From an uncultured Anaeromyxobacter sp. (GTDB taxonomy: Bacteria > Myxococcota > Myxococcia > Myxococcales > Anaeromyxobacteraceae): DNA of 64,000 nt. Shown here one piece after another: positions 1-9,335 of this stretch; the stretch's first letter is position 1; every line of letters begins with the position of its first letter. Both the position numbers and the translations under genes were made by a program. The notes under the pieces were generated by a model. That model saw only the letters and a program-made list of their open reading frames with translations. It ran no database searches and had not been told where the DNA came from. The stretch spans positions 64,086 to 128,085 of the forward strand of contig CAIOAK010000177.1 in the NCBI GenBank assembly GCA_903855945.1. The letters are read 5' to 3'.

Positions 1-493
1 TGAGGGGATTCCGGATCTCGTGGGAGAGCCCCGCGGTCATCGTGCCCACCGCGGCCAGCTTCTCGGCCATGGCGGCGCGCCGGGAGAGTTCCCGCTTCTC
101 GGAGTGGGAGCGGACGTGGCGCATCGCCGTCTCGAGCGTCATGAGGAGCTCGGGAGGATTCACCGGTTTCTGGAGGTACGCGCAGGCGCCCGCCCGGACC
201 GCCTGGAGCGCCGACTCCATCGTGGCATGCCCGGTGAGGAGCACCACCTCGCTGTCGGGCGAGGCCTCCTTCATCGCCTGGGCGAGCTCGGCGCCGCTTC
301 CATCGGGCAAGGCGAGATCCACCAGGGCCACGTCGAAGCCGTGCCGTGCCAGCGCCTGTGCCTCCGCGCAGCTGCCGGCGGTCCGTACCGAGAAGCCGGC
401 GTCCGCCAGGATGTCCCGGAGGTTCTCCGCGAGCGGCGCGTTGTCGTCGACGAGGAGGACGCGGGGGAGCCGTGCCGGGGAGGAAGGGTTCAC
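1..493 (-). CDS. Response regulator-histidine kinase hybrid (3' end outside window)
   Basis: Two-component signalling protein; only the first 164 codons are inside the window. The N-terminus is a canonical receiver domain: acidic pair D16-D17, phospho-acceptor D59 in VDLALPD, the TGH switch motif and the YLQKP lysine. A linker follows, then the H-box SHEIRNPL at the very edge, so a dimerisation/kinase core must continue beyond base 1. The GTG start (491-493) overlaps the TGA stop of the upstream globin-coupled kinase (GTGA), so the two are translationally coupled. Inference: the globin kinase may phosphorylate this receiver, which then tunes its own kinase core. The receiver and H-box calls are firm; the stimulus and output are unknown. 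Confidence 0.85.
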   Translation of the reverse strand, partial: MNPSSPARLPRVLLVDDNAPLAENLRDILADAGFSVRTAGSCAEAQALARHGFDVALVDLALPDGSGAELAQAMKEASPDSEVVLLTGHATMESALQAVRAGACAYLQKPVNPPELLMTLETAMRHVRSHSEKRELSRRAAMAEKLAAVGTMTAGLSHEIRNPL

Positions 494-1653
494 GGTTCGT
501 CTCCCCTGCGGGCGAGGAAGAGGGGAAGCCGCAGCGTGAAGCGGGTGCCCCCGCCGGGGCGGGGTGCATGGCCAACCGACCCGCCGTGTCGCTCCGCCAC
601 CCGCTTGACGAGTGCGAGCCCGAGCCCGTGTCCGTTCGGCCGTGTGGTGATGAGCGGCTCGAAGAGGCGGCTGCGCACCGACTCGTCGATCCCCGGCCCG
701 TCGTCGTCGACGTCCAGGATGGCGAAGGCCCCCTCCGTCCGGGCGCCGAGCCAGACCTTGCCGCCGGGCCCTGCCGCCTGGGCCGCATTCGTGAGGAGGT
801 TCACCACGGCCTGCCGAAGCTGGAGCGGGTCGCCGCGCAGGGTGAGCCCGTTCGACGGTGCGACGTCGAGCGTCGGGCCGGACGGGCGCGGGACCGCTTC
901 GGCCGCCCCGGCGAGCAGCGCATCCACCGCGACCTCCTGTCGCGCCACCGGCCGGTCGCGCACCATGTCGAGGAGCCCCTGGATGATGTCGGTGGAGAGC
1001 CTGACCTGGCCACCGATCCGGTCGAGGTGCTTGCGGACGTCCTCGTCCTCCCCGGCTCGACCCCGCAGGAGCCAGACCGAGCTCTCGATCACGCCGAGCG
1101 GGTTCCGGAGCTCGTGGCCGATCGACCCCACGAGCTGGCCGAAGGTGGCGAGTCGTTCCGAGCGCGTGGCCCGGGCGAGGAGATCCTCCCGGTAGGTGTG
1201 GAGCATGATGGCGAGGTCGAGGTCGAGCACCCGATCGAGCGCCACCCGGGCGCGCGCCCGGCGCGCGGGATCCGAGGGCCAGAGCGCGTCGACCCGGGCG
1301 CCCAGCGCCTCCCGGATCCCGTTCATGGCGCCGAACATGTAGTGCTGGGGGAGGTCGATCCGGACGTGTACCCGGCCGATGCGACAGTGCGACTCCCACC
1401 AGGCCTCGTCCCAGGGGCCGCCGAGCGTCTCGTCCATCCAGCGGACGAGCGTGGTCCGAAGGTGCCCGACCTGGCTCTCCCCGCCGGTCAGGGCGCGCCG
1501 AGCCCCGTCGTGGGCCAGGATCCGCTCGTAGAAGGCGGCGGCGATGGCGGGAAACTCGGGGGCGACCGTACCTCGCAGCTCGCGCAGGGCCGACTCGTCG
1601 TCCGGTCCGAATCCGACGTAGCGCTTCAGCTCCTCGAGGAGGGACTCCGCCAT
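490..1653 (-). CDS. Globin-coupled sensor histidine kinase
   Basis: 387 residues. Residues about 5-150 match the protoglobin/globin-coupled-sensor fold: the YVGF start motif, and the helix F/G region with proximal-histidine candidate H96 in [10 protein letters not shown] followed by [12 protein letters not shown]. The kinase core follows: H-box with H180 (IGHELRNPL), N-box [11 protein letters not shown]1 box DDGPGID and G2 box [11 protein letters not shown]. There are no membrane segments, so it is a cytoplasmic sensor, and by family knowledge its haem would bind O2, NO or CO. Its stop overlaps the start of the downstream receiver-kinase hybrid by four bases. It is divergent from the phospholipase D gene, 61 bp away. 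The ligand is not shown by the sequence. Confidence 0.88.
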   Translation of the reverse strand: MAESLLEELKRYVGFGPDDESALRELRGTVAPEFPAIAAAFYERILAHDGARRALTGGESQVGHLRTTLVRWMDETLGGPWDEAWWESHCRIGRVHVRIDLPQHYMFGAMNGIREALGARVDALWPSDPARRARARVALDRVLDLDLAIMLHTYREDLLARATRSERLATFGQLVGSIGHELRNPLGVIESSVWLLRGRAGEDEDVRKHLDRIGGQVRLSTDIIQGLLDMVRDRPVARQEVAVDALLAGAAEAVPRPSGPTLDVAPSNGLTLRGDPLQLRQAVVNLLTNAAQAAGPGGKVWLGARTEGAFAILDVDDDGPGIDESVRSRLFEPLITTRPNGHGLGLALVKRVAERHGGSVGHAPRPGGGTRFTLRLPLFLARRGDEP

Positions 1654-1714
1654 CCGCGCCAGAATCTAGGGCCGACGGGTGCCCGGATCAACGCGGACGA
1701 TGTAGCCTCGAAGG

Positions 1715-2821
1715 ATGGCGCAGGCGCCCCTCCCCACCCCTGACCGGATCACCCTCCTCGCCGGGGGCCGGGAGGCCTTCCCGAGGATGCTGCACGCCAT
1801 CCGGGAGGCGCGCCAGTCGGTGCACCTGGAGGTTTACCATCTGGCGCGGGAGGGGATCGGCGACCAGTTCCGCGAGGCGCTCTCTCATGCGGCGCTCCGG
1901 GGAGTCCGGGTGCGCGTCATCCTCGACGGGTGGGGCTCGGCGCTCGACGGGCGGTGGTTGCAGTCGATGCTGGAACCGGACGGAGCCGAGGTACGCATCT
2001 ACCATCCGCTCCTGGCCCTGTTCACAGGCCGATTCAGGCGAAACCACCGGAAGATCCTCCTCGTGGACGGAGAGGTTGCGTTCCTGGGCGGGATCAACAT
2101 CGCGGACGAGTACGGGATGGTCGGCCCGGACCGTGCGCCCGACCTCGCCGAGGATTCACCGGAATGGCTCGACGTCGCAGTGGAGCTGCGGGGAGCGCCG
2201 GCCGCATGGCTCGACGCGCGGCTCCGCGGAGAGCGCCCCCCGAGGCCCCGCAGCGCCGCCCAGATCCACCTCTCCGGGATCGGTGGAGGTCGCCGGCTCC
2301 GGACCCTCTACCGACGCTCCTTCGGGGCGGCGCGGACCGAGATCCTGGCCGCGCACGCCTACTTCCTGCCCGACCGGCGCTTCGTCCGGTCCATCACCGC
2401 GGCCGCGCGGCGCGGTGTGAAGGTGACGCTGCTGCTGGCGGGTCGGAGCGACGTGCCGCTCGTCCGAGCGGGGACGACGCGCCTCTACCGCAGGCTCGTC
2501 GAGGCCGGCGTCGAGATCCGCGAGTGGACCCGCTCCGTCCATCACGCGAAGGTGGCCATCGTGGACGGGGAGCGCGTGCTCGTCGGAAGCTTCAACCTCG
2601 ATCCCTATTCCCTCGCCAACCTCGAGACCCTGGTGGACATCGAAGATCGCGCCACCGCCGAGGAGGCGCGGCGCTGGTTCCGGCAGCGGGCCGACGCGGC
2701 CCGGCTCGTTCCCCCCGAGGAGGCGCTGCGCGGGGACTGGATCGGCCGGGTCGCCGACGCCGTCGGCCGGGTCGTGGCCGCCTTCGCCGAGAAGGTGGGG
2801 CGGGTCCTGTCGGGGCGCTAG
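1715..2821 (+). CDS. Cardiolipin synthase-like phospholipase D family protein
   Basis: 368 residues with two HKD phospholipase D motifs: H111-x-K113-x4-D118 followed by GG, and H277-x-K279 followed by VDG and GSFNLD. This is the arrangement of ClsB-type cardiolipin synthases, which join phosphatidylglycerol with another phospholipid. The short N-terminus lacks the two membrane helices of ClsA, so a peripheral membrane enzyme is expected. The ATG has an AAGG directly before it, which is a poor Shine-Dalgarno spacing, and no better in-frame start is seen. The 3' end overlaps the end of convergent tatA by four bases. Substrate preference (cardiolipin synthase or another transphosphatidylase) cannot be decided from sequence. 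Confidence 0.82.
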   Translation: MAQAPLPTPDRITLLAGGREAFPRMLHAIREARQSVHLEVYHLAREGIGDQFREALSHAALRGVRVRVILDGWGSALDGRWLQSMLEPDGAEVRIYHPLLALFTGRFRRNHRKILLVDGEVAFLGGINIADEYGMVGPDRAPDLAEDSPEWLDVAVELRGAPAAWLDARLRGERPPRPRSAAQIHLSGIGGGRRLRTLYRRSFGAARTEILAAHAYFLPDRRFVRSITAAARRGVKVTLLLAGRSDVPLVRAGTTRLYRRLVEAGVEIREWTRSVHHAKVAIVDGERVLVGSFNLDPYSLANLETLVDIEDRATAEEARRWFRQRADAARLVPPEEALRGDWIGRVADAVGRVVAAFAEKVGRVLSGR

Positions 2822-3012
2822 CTCGACGGCGGACCGGGCGGCGCGGGAGGCTTCCGGGGCGGATCCTCGCCCTGGATCTCGCGGAAGGACTTCCGGAAGC
2901 TCTTCACCGTCTCCCCGAGCGCCTGCCCGAGCTGGGGCAGCTTCTTCGCGCCGACGAGGACGAAGATCACGATGGCGATGAGCAGCAGTTCGCCGAAACC
3001 GAGTCCGAACAT
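2818..3012 (-). CDS. tatA: Sec-independent protein translocase TatA
   Basis: 64 residues: an N-terminal membrane helix with the FGLGFGELLLI start typical of TatA, the hinge, then an amphipathic helix containing KKLPQLGQALGE. It ends in a short Pro-rich tail (PPRKPPAPPGPPSS). TatA polymerises with TatC to export folded proteins with twin-arginine signals. A client lies in this window: the formate dehydrogenase alpha subunit carries SRRGFLK. No tatB or tatC is adjacent. TatA is favoured over TatB by length and by the FGLG/GxxKLP pattern. Confidence 0.93.
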   Translation of the reverse strand: MFGLGFGELLLIAIVIFVLVGAKKLPQLGQALGETVKSFRKSFREIQGEDPPRKPPAPPGPPSS

Positions 3013-3030
3013 GGGGCGATGCTACCGCGT

Positions 3031-3687
3031 TCAGGCCGCGGCGTCCTCCATGGCGATGGCCGCCAGGCGGCGCGCGTCGATCACCTTCACGCCGCGGGAG
3101 GCGTCGAGGACGCCGTCCTGCTCCAGACGGGTGAGGCAGCGGGAGAGGGTCTCCGGGCGCATGCCGAGGAGCCTTGCGACCACCTGCTTCCGGACGGCGT
3201 TGGGGCGGTCGGCCAGGAACTTGGCGTGGGCCAGCGCGAAGCGAGCCACCCGCGACATGCAGTCGCCTTGCCGGAAGTTCACCTCGTCGCGCTGCATCCG
3301 CGACTCGGCGAGGACCAGATCGAGCATGACGCGCGCCGGGCTCCGCTCGGGTCCGACCCATTGCGAGAGGGCGTCGCCGGCGATGCCGCAGAGCTTCACC
3401 CGCGAGAGCGCACGGACCTCGTAGGCGGAGGGCTCGCTGCTGATGGCCTCGGTGCAGAGGAGGGATGTGGGGCCGCGCAGCGTGAGCACGAGCTCGGTGC
3501 CGCGGGGGCTCACCGCCGAGAGGGCGACGAAGCCCTCCTTGATGAAGTAGACGGAGCGCGGGCGCTCGCCCTGCGCGCAGAGGCTCGCACCCGACTCGCG
3601 CGTGGACGGGGTGAATCGACACCGGCCCGCGGAGGCGATGCCGAGGTTGCAGGCGTTACAGTCGGTGACGGGTGGGGTAGAGATCAT
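3031..3687 (-). CDS. FNR/CRP-family transcription regulator with Fe-S cysteines
   Basis: 218 residues from the ATG at 3685-3687, which has a GGGAGG Shine-Dalgarno five bases upstream; in-frame codons further upstream lack this and look non-coding. The N-terminus has C10-x2-C13 and C23, and C100 sits in RVKLCGIAGDAL, aligning with C122 of E. coli FNR. Four cysteines in this order are the ligands of the O2-labile [4Fe-4S] cluster. A cyclic-nucleotide-type beta barrel, long dimer helix and helix-turn-helix follow, with recognition motif ETLSR (E, S and R contact TTGAT half-sites in FNR). Inference: an oxygen-responsive regulator, probably of anaerobic genes such as the formate dehydrogenase operon. 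I found no good TTGAT-N4-ATCAA box in the window. Confidence 0.86.
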   Translation of the reverse strand: MISTPPVTDCNACNLGIASAGRCRFTPSTRESGASLCAQGERPRSVYFIKEGFVALSAVSPRGTELVLTLRGPTSLLCTEAISSEPSAYEVRALSRVKLCGIAGDALSQWVGPERSPARVMLDLVLAESRMQRDEVNFRQGDCMSRVARFALAHAKFLADRPNAVRKQVVARLLGMRPETLSRCLTRLEQDGVLDASRGVKVIDARRLAAIAMEDAAA

Positions 3688-3793
3688 GGCAGCCTCCCAG
3701 CTTGACCGACGTCTAGATGCACGTCTCAGGCCCGGGTTTTTCAAGGTTTTTCCCGCAGAACGTGCGTCTTGCCCCGGATCAAGAGAGACGGGA

Positions 3794-3806
3794 CGCAACT
3801 GTTGCG
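3794..3806. promoter_or_regulatory. 13-bp perfect palindrome between fnr-like gene and moeA
   Basis: CGCAAC-T-GTTGCG lies in the divergent intergenic region between the FNR-like gene (start 3687) and moeA (start 3850). It is suitably placed for an operator. The sequence does not match the FNR or CRP consensus, so the binding protein is unknown. Confidence 0.35.
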
Positions 3807-3849
3807 GAATTGGCCGGACACCGTCGGCTCCGGATGGCATGATCCGGCG

Positions 3850-5010
3850 GTGGACCGCCTGGATTCCTACCGTCGAAAGGTTCTCGAATCGTCTGGCCCC
3901 GTGGGCTCCGAGCGGATTCCTCTCGCGGCGGCGTGGGGGCGGGTTCTGGCAGTTTCAGCCCGGGCGGCACGCGCGGTTCCAGCCCACGACTGCTCCGCGA
4001 TGGACGGCTACGCGGTGCGTCAGGCCGACCTTGCTGGATCTGTCGAGCTGGTCGTGCGCAGCGTGATCTACGCCGGGGACATGCCCGGTGCTCCTCTCGC
4101 TCCGGGAGAGGCGGTTCGCATCTTCACCGGAGCGCCGCTGCCGGACGGAGCCGACTCCGTGGTGCAGGAGGAGTCCACCGAGGCTCGGGGCGGCCGGGTC
4201 CTCGTCCGGCACGGGGTCCGCCGTGGTGAGAACGTCCGCGAGGCCGGCGAGGACGTCGCGCGCGAGGGCGAGGCGCTCCCTGCGGGCACGAGACTCGGGG
4301 CCCGGCAGGTGGCGCTCCTCACGGCCGTCGGTTGCGAGGAGGTGGAGGTTCGCCGGCGGGTACGGGTCGCGATCCTCTCCACCGGAGATGAGGTGGTGAA
4401 GGGTCGGACGCCCGACTCGAACGGGACCGCGCTGGCGGGGCTCCTGGAGGAGTGCGGGTTTGCCGTGACCCGCTCCGCCGTGGAGGACGAAGCCGGGGCG
4501 CTCCGCGCGGCGCTCGAACGGGCGCTCGCGGGGGCGGACGCGCTCGTCACCGTGGGGGGCGTGTCGGTGGGAGAGCGGGACCTCGTGCCGGGATCCCTCC
4601 GCGCGATCGGCGCCGAGATCCGGGTCCACGGCGTTCCGATGAAGCCCGGCAAGCCATTCCTCTTCGCGCGTGCCGGGGAGAAGCCGGTGCTCGGACTGCC
4701 CGGCAGCCCCTCCGCCTGCCTGGTGGCGTTCGAGGTGTTCGCTCGCCCCCTCCTGCTCACCCTCTCGGGCGCGAGGAGGGTCGAGCGCGCGCGCGCGTGG
4801 CTGCCGCTCGCCGAGCGTTGCGAGGGTCGTCCGGGGCGCGCTCGCTTCCTGTGGGCGGCGCTCTTGCCGGACGGATCGGTCTGCCCGCTGGGGAGGGACG
4901 CGGCGCAGGTGCGGGGGCCCGCGCTCGCCCAGGCGCTCGTGCGTGTTCCCGAGGGGGCGGGCGACGTCGCCGCGGGGGAGAGGGTGGAGACGTGGCTCCT
5001 CGAGGCCTGA
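3850..5010 (+). CDS. moeA: Molybdopterin molybdenumtransferase MoeA
   Basis: 386 residues from the GTG at 3850, chosen because VDRLDSYRRKVLES begins where MoeA proteins normally begin; a longer reading through 3769 would add unsupported sequence. MoeA inserts Mo (or W) into adenylylated molybdopterin. Seen: AMDGYA in domain III, the GD-containing STGDEV segment, GGVSVGERD of the MoCF-biosynthesis domain, and GLPGSPSACLVAFEVF near the active site. The C-terminal beta-barrel domain (MoeA IV) is present. Its end overlaps the start of mobB. It is needed for the formate dehydrogenase encoded at 23-26 kb. Confidence 0.94.
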   Translation: MDRLDSYRRKVLESSGPVGSERIPLAAAWGRVLAVSARAARAVPAHDCSAMDGYAVRQADLAGSVELVVRSVIYAGDMPGAPLAPGEAVRIFTGAPLPDGADSVVQEESTEARGGRVLVRHGVRRGENVREAGEDVAREGEALPAGTRLGARQVALLTAVGCEEVEVRRRVRVAILSTGDEVVKGRTPDSNGTALAGLLEECGFAVTRSAVEDEAGALRAALERALAGADALVTVGGVSVGERDLVPGSLRAIGAEIRVHGVPMKPGKPFLFARAGEKPVLGLPGSPSACLVAFEVFARPLLLTLSGARRVERARAWLPLAERCEGRPGRARFLWAALLPDGSVCPLGRDAAQVRGPALAQALVRVPEGAGDVAAGERVETWLLEA

Positions 5011-5558
5011 AGGGGAAGCGGGCGCGCAGTCGGTCGGTGCCGATCGTCGCGTTCTCGGGCCCGAGCGGCGCGGGGAAGACGACGCTCCTCGTGGCGCTCG
5101 TCCGGGCGCTCGGTCGCCGCCGACTCCGCGTCGCCGCCATCAAGCACTCCGGCCACGAGCACGGGTTCGACGTGCCCGGGAAGGACAGCGACCTCCTGCT
5201 CCGCGCCGGTGCGGAGGCCGTCGCGGTCCAGGGTCCGGCGCAGTTCGCCCTCTTCGGAGCGGCGCGCGTCGGGGGGGCCCGGGCCCTCGCCCGCCTGCTG
5301 CCGCCCGTGGACCTCGTGCTCGTGGAGGGCTGGAAGGCGGAGCGCCTCCCACGCGTGGAGGTCCACCGCAGGAGCGTGAGCCGCGCGTTCGCCTGCGCGC
5401 GCGCGCGCGGGTTCCTCGCCGTGGTCACGGACGAGCCGCCGCCTCGACGGCTGCCCACCTTCGCGCCGGACGAGGTGGAGGCGCTCGCCGACTTCCTCGT
5501 GGATCGGTTCGGGCTCCGCCCTCCACGTGAACGGAAAGTTGTCCGCTATCTTGACTGA
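4992..5558 (+). CDS. mobB: Molybdopterin-guanine dinucleotide biosynthesis adapter MobB
   Basis: 188 residues. P-loop GTPase-like protein with Walker A GPSGAGKTTL, the AIKHSGHEH motif typical of MobB, the GKDSDLLLRAGA segment and LVEGWK. It assists conversion of Mo-molybdopterin to the bis-MGD cofactor used by formate dehydrogenases. The GTG start lies inside the last codons of moeA in another frame (19-base overlap), with GGAG just upstream, so translational coupling is likely. MobA, its usual partner, is not in the window. Confidence 0.88.
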   Translation: MAPRGLKGKRARSRSVPIVAFSGPSGAGKTTLLVALVRALGRRRLRVAAIKHSGHEHGFDVPGKDSDLLLRAGAEAVAVQGPAQFALFGAARVGGARALARLLPPVDLVLVEGWKAERLPRVEVHRRSVSRAFACARARGFLAVVTDEPPPRRLPTFAPDEVEALADFLVDRFGLRPPRERKVVRYLD

Positions 5559-5604
5559 GCGCCTTCGCTCCCTCTAGATTCCGCTTCTTCCGTGTCCCGC
5601 GGCC

Positions 5605-7839
5605 ATGCCCTTCGCCGACAAGCCACCCGACCCGCTGGCCCCCGCGCGAGCCGCCTTCATCGCGCCGGAGACCCGCTGGTACGTGCCCCCGGGCCCTTTC
5701 CTGCTCGAGTCGGGCGCTCGGCTCCCGCGGCTCCAGGTGGCCTTCCGCACCTGGGGGCGGCTCTCGCCCGCGGGCGACAACGCCGTGGTGGTCTGCCACG
5801 CCTTCACCGGCTCGGCCGACGCGGACCGGTGGTGGACCCGGATGTTCGGGCCGGGGAGGGCGCTCGACCCGGAGCGAGACTTCATCGTCTGCTCCAACAT
5901 CCTGGGGAGTTGCTACGGCACCACGGGCCCTGCGTCGATCGACCCGGCCACCGGGAGCCCGTACCTGGGCTCGTTTCCTCTCGTCACCGTCCGTGACATG
6001 GTCCGGGTGCAGGGCGAGCTGGCCCGCGCGCTCGGGATTCGCCGCATCCGGTCGGTGGTGGGCGGCTCGCTCGGCGGGATGCAGGTGCTCGAGTGGGCGC
6101 TGCTCTTCCCCGACCTCGTCACCTCCATCGTCCCGATCGCCAGCTCGGCGCGTCACTCCGCGTGGGCCATCGGCCTGTCCGAGGCGCAGCGGCAGGCGAT
6201 CGCCGCCGACCCCCGCTGGGCGGGCGGGCGCTACGACCCCGCCGATCCCCCGGCAGCCGGCCTGGCCGCGGCCCGGATGATGGCGATGTGCACCTACCGG
6301 GGCTGGGAGAGCTTCGAGGAGCGGTACGGCCGGAGACCCCAGTCGGCCGACCTCTTCGCCATGGAGAGCTACCTGCGGTACCAGGGGCAGCAGCTCGTGG
6401 GGCGCTTCGACGCTGCCACCTACTTCGTGCTCACCCGCGCCATGGACACACACGACGTCGCTCGCGGCCGGGGCGACTTCGAGGAGGTGCTCCGGAGCAT
6501 CCGGCAGCCGGCGCTGGTCGTCACCGTGGACACCGACGTCCTCTACGTTCCCGAGGAGCAGCGGATCATGGCGCGCCACATGCCCGCCGCGCGTCTGGAG
6601 CCGCTGCCGTCGCCGCACGGGCACGACGCCTTCCTCATCCACGTGGACGAGCTCTCGACGCTGGTGGCCGGATTCCGGGAGCGGGTCGAGGGGCGGGCCG
6701 CATCGCGCCCCGTGGCGAGGCCGGCCTCCGGCGGGCAGGGGGTCTCCCTCCTCGTGCTCGGCAAGGGGAAGGTGGGATCGCCGCTCCTCGATCAGGTGCG
6801 GGACCAGGCCGCCAGCCTCTCCTCCGACTACGACATCGCACTCCGCGTCGTCGGAGTGGGAGACCGGCGCGGACTCGCCTTCGACGACCACGGACTCGAC
6901 CTCTCCCGGTGGAGGGACGAGCTCGCGTCGGCGCCTCCGACGGGCCCCTTCCACATTCCCGGTTCGGGAGAGGTCCTCGACCGGCTGGCGCGCCTGCCCG
7001 GTCCGGTCCTCGTGGACATCACCGCCGACCCGGCGCTGCTCCCGGTCTACGAGGAGGCCTTCCGGCGCGGGATCCACGTGGTCGGTGCGAACAAGCTCCC
7101 GCTCGCGTCCTCGATGGTGGACCGGGACCGGCTCTCGGCGGCGCGGCGACAGGCGCACGTGCGCTTCCACTACGAGACCTCGGTCGGCGCGAGCCTGCCC
7201 CTGCTCGGCACGCTCCGCAACCTGGTGCGCACCGGCGACCGGGTCCTCGCCGTGGAGGGTTCGCTCTCGGGAACCGTCTGCTACCTGCTCGGGGAGGCCG
7301 AGAAGGGCACGCCGCTCTCCATGGCGCTCCGCTGGGCCCGGGAGCTCGGATACACGGAGGAGGATCCGCGCGACGACCTCTCCGGACTCGATTCCGCCCG
7401 GAAGGCCGTGATCCTGGCCCGCGAGCTGGGGATGCGGGTCGAGGTGGACGACGTGATCCTCGAGCCGCTCGTCCCGCCGGAGCTACTCCCCTCCTCCGAC
7501 CCCAGCGCGCTGGTCGGCTCGCTGCGCGGGCTCGATCGGGAGTTCGCGGCCCGGGTGGAGGGCGCGCGTGCGCGCGGAAAGGTTCTCCGCTACCTGGTGC
7601 GCGTGGACGTGGACGCGGGGCGCATCCGCGTCGGACCGGTCGAGGTGGGGCCCGAACACCGCGCCGCCGGGCTGCGCGAGGTGGAGGCCTACGTGGCGGC
7701 GACGACGGTTCGCCGCTCCGGCTCGCCGCTCGTGGTGCAGGGCGCAGGCGTCGGCGGGGCGCTCACCGCGGGCGGCATCCTCACCGACGTCCTGCGCGTG
7801 GCCTCGTCGCTGGGCGTGCGCACCGGCTGGAGCGGGTAG
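5605..7839 (+). CDS. Fusion: homoserine O-acetyltransferase (MetX) - homoserine dehydrogenase
   Basis: 744 residues with two full-length enzymes joined head to tail. Residues about 15-365 are a MetX-type alpha/beta hydrolase: [14 protein letters not shown], nucleophile S155 in GGSLGGMQ, Asp in [13 protein letters not shown] and His in HGHDAFL. Residues about 380-744 are homoserine dehydrogenase: Rossmann motif [46 protein letters not shown], the signature with [15 protein letters not shown], and no ACT regulatory domain. The dehydrogenase makes homoserine from aspartate semialdehyde and MetX acetylates it for methionine synthesis, so one chain performs consecutive steps in reverse order along the polypeptide. 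No frameshift or internal start signal separates the halves. Acetyl versus succinyl donor cannot be settled by eye. Confidence 0.9.
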   Translation: MPFADKPPDPLAPARAAFIAPETRWYVPPGPFLLESGARLPRLQVAFRTWGRLSPAGDNAVVVCHAFTGSADADRWWTRMFGPGRALDPERDFIVCSNILGSCYGTTGPASIDPATGSPYLGSFPLVTVRDMVRVQGELARALGIRRIRSVVGGSLGGMQVLEWALLFPDLVTSIVPIASSARHSAWAIGLSEAQRQAIAADPRWAGGRYDPADPPAAGLAAARMMAMCTYRGWESFEERYGRRPQSADLFAMESYLRYQGQQLVGRFDAATYFVLTRAMDTHDVARGRGDFEEVLRSIRQPALVVTVDTDVLYVPEEQRIMARHMPAARLEPLPSPHGHDAFLIHVDELSTLVAGFRERVEGRAASRPVARPASGGQGVSLLVLGKGKVGSPLLDQVRDQAASLSSDYDIALRVVGVGDRRGLAFDDHGLDLSRWRDELASAPPTGPFHIPGSGEVLDRLARLPGPVLVDITADPALLPVYEEAFRRGIHVVGANKLPLASSMVDRDRLSAARRQAHVRFHYETSVGASLPLLGTLRNLVRTGDRVLAVEGSLSGTVCYLLGEAEKGTPLSMALRWARELGYTEEDPRDDLSGLDSARKAVILARELGMRVEVDDVILEPLVPPELLPSSDPSALVGSLRGLDREFAARVEGARARGKVLRYLVRVDVDAGRIRVGPVEVGPEHRAAGLREVEAYVAATTVRRSGSPLVVQGAGVGGALTAGGILTDVLRVASSLGVRTGWSG

Positions 7840-7880
7840 CGCGGCTTCGTGCTAATGCAGGTGGGGGAGGAGAGCCGCGC

Positions 7881-9335
7881 ATGTCCGCTTCACCGCTGCC
7901 CATCGCAAAAGGGGAGCAACTCCTGTCGCTCCTGCCGGGGATGGCCAACCGGCACGGCCTGGTGGCCGGAGCCACCGGGACCGGAAAGACCGTCACCCTC
8001 CGCGTGCTGGCGGAGCGACTCTCCCGCGCCGGAGTCCCGGTATTCCTGGCCGACGTGAAGGGTGACCTGTCGGGCCTCGCCCTCGCCGCGGAGCCGGACG
8101 AGCGCATGCGGGAACGGGCCGCAAAGCTCGGGGCCACCATCGATCCGGCCGGCGCCCCGGTGGTCTTCTGGGACGTCTTCGGGCAGCAGGGGCACCCGCT
8201 GCGGGCCACCGTCTCCGAGCTCGGTCCGGTCCTGCTCGGCCGCATGCTCGATCTGAACGAGGTCCAGGAGGGCGTTCTCGCGCTCGCCTTCCAGCTCGCC
8301 GACGACGAGGGGCTGCTCCTGCTCGACCTGAAGGACCTGCGCGCGGTGCTGCAGCACGTCGCCGAGAGGGCCGCCGAGTTGCAGAGGACCCACGGCAACG
8401 TCTCCTCCGCCAGCGTGGGAGCCATCCAGCGGCAGCTCCTCGCGCTCGAGCAGCAGGGGGGCGACCAGTTCTTCGGCGAGCCGGCGCTCGACCTCGACGA
8501 CCTCCTCGCCGTGGACGGTCGGGGCGAGGGGATCGTGAACGTCCTCGCGGCCGACAAGCTGCTCCTCGCGCCGCGCCTCTACGCCACGTTCCTCCTCTGG
8601 CTGCTCTCCGAGCTCTACGAGCGGCTGCCGGAGGTGGGAGATCCGGAGAAGCCCAGGCTCGTCTTCTTCTTCGACGAGGCGCACCTGCTCTTCCGGGACG
8701 CCCCGCGGGCCCTGCTCGAGAAGGTGGAGCAGGTCGTGCGGCTCGTGCGATCCAAGGGGGTGGGCGTCTACCTCGTCACCCAGAACCCGCTCGACGTTCC
8801 CGATGCGGTGCTCGGGCAGCTCGGCAACCGGGTGCAGCACGCGCTGCGCGCCTTCACGCCCCGCGACCAGAAGGCGGTCCGCACCGCCGCCGAGACCTTC
8901 CGGCCGAACCCGCGCGTGGACGCGGTCACCGCCATCACCCAGCTCGAGGTGGGCGAGGCGCTGGTGTCGCTGCTCGATGCGAAGGGGACACCGGTGCCCG
9001 TGGAGCGGGCCTTCGTGCTGCCTCCCCGATCCCGTCTCGCGCCCCTCTCCCCCGACGAGCGGAAGCGGGTGATGAAGGCCTCGCCGGTGAAGGGGAAGTA
9101 CGACGAGCCGATCGACCGGGAATCGGCCTACGAGCGGCTCCAGGCACGGACGGCGGAGCGAACCTCCCAGGAGGCGCCGCGGGCGCGCGGGCGTGCTTCG
9201 GAGCCTCGCAGCGAGCTCGCCGAGACGCTCGGTGCCATGGCGAAGAGCGTCGCGCGCTCGGCGGGAACCCAGATCGGCCGTGAGCTCGTCCGTGGCGTGC
9301 TGGGTGGCCTGTTCGGCACGAGCCGGCGGCGATGA
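7881..9335 (+). CDS. HerA-like ATPase, DUF853 family
   Basis: 484 residues from ATG 7881, preceded by GGGGGAGGA. HerA/FtsK-superfamily ATPase with Walker [20 protein letters not shown] after the second strand, Walker [13 protein letters not shown], sensor segment YLVTQNP and a basic, flexible tail. This is the DUF853 group (E. coli YjgR-like), often described as a helicase of unknown role. No NurA-type nuclease is nearby, so a HerA-NurA repair complex is not supported. Its stop overlaps the start of the DUF523-DUF1722 gene (ATGA). Confidence 0.82.
   Translation: MSASPLPIAKGEQLLSLLPGMANRHGLVAGATGTGKTVTLRVLAERLSRAGVPVFLADVKGDLSGLALAAEPDERMRERAAKLGATIDPAGAPVVFWDVFGQQGHPLRATVSELGPVLLGRMLDLNEVQEGVLALAFQLADDEGLLLLDLKDLRAVLQHVAERAAELQRTHGNVSSASVGAIQRQLLALEQQGGDQFFGEPALDLDDLLAVDGRGEGIVNVLAADKLLLAPRLYATFLLWLLSELYERLPEVGDPEKPRLVFFFDEAHLLFRDAPRALLEKVEQVVRLVRSKGVGVYLVTQNPLDVPDAVLGQLGNRVQHALRAFTPRDQKAVRTAAETFRPNPRVDAVTAITQLEVGEALVSLLDAKGTPVPVERAFVLPPRSRLAPLSPDERKRVMKASPVKGKYDEPIDRESAYERLQARTAERTSQEAPRARGRASEPRSELAETLGAMAKSVARSAGTQIGRELVRGVLGGLFGTSRRR

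Noticed and set aside
3688-3849. FNR box (TTGAT-N4-ATCAA) near the FNR-like gene or the formate dehydrogenase and liv promoters
   Set aside because: No match with both half-sites was found in this or the other intergenic regions I read.
7881-9335. HerA-NurA type defence or end-resection system
   Set aside because: No nuclease or defence gene is adjacent and the protein fits the DUF853 group. A defence role is not supported.
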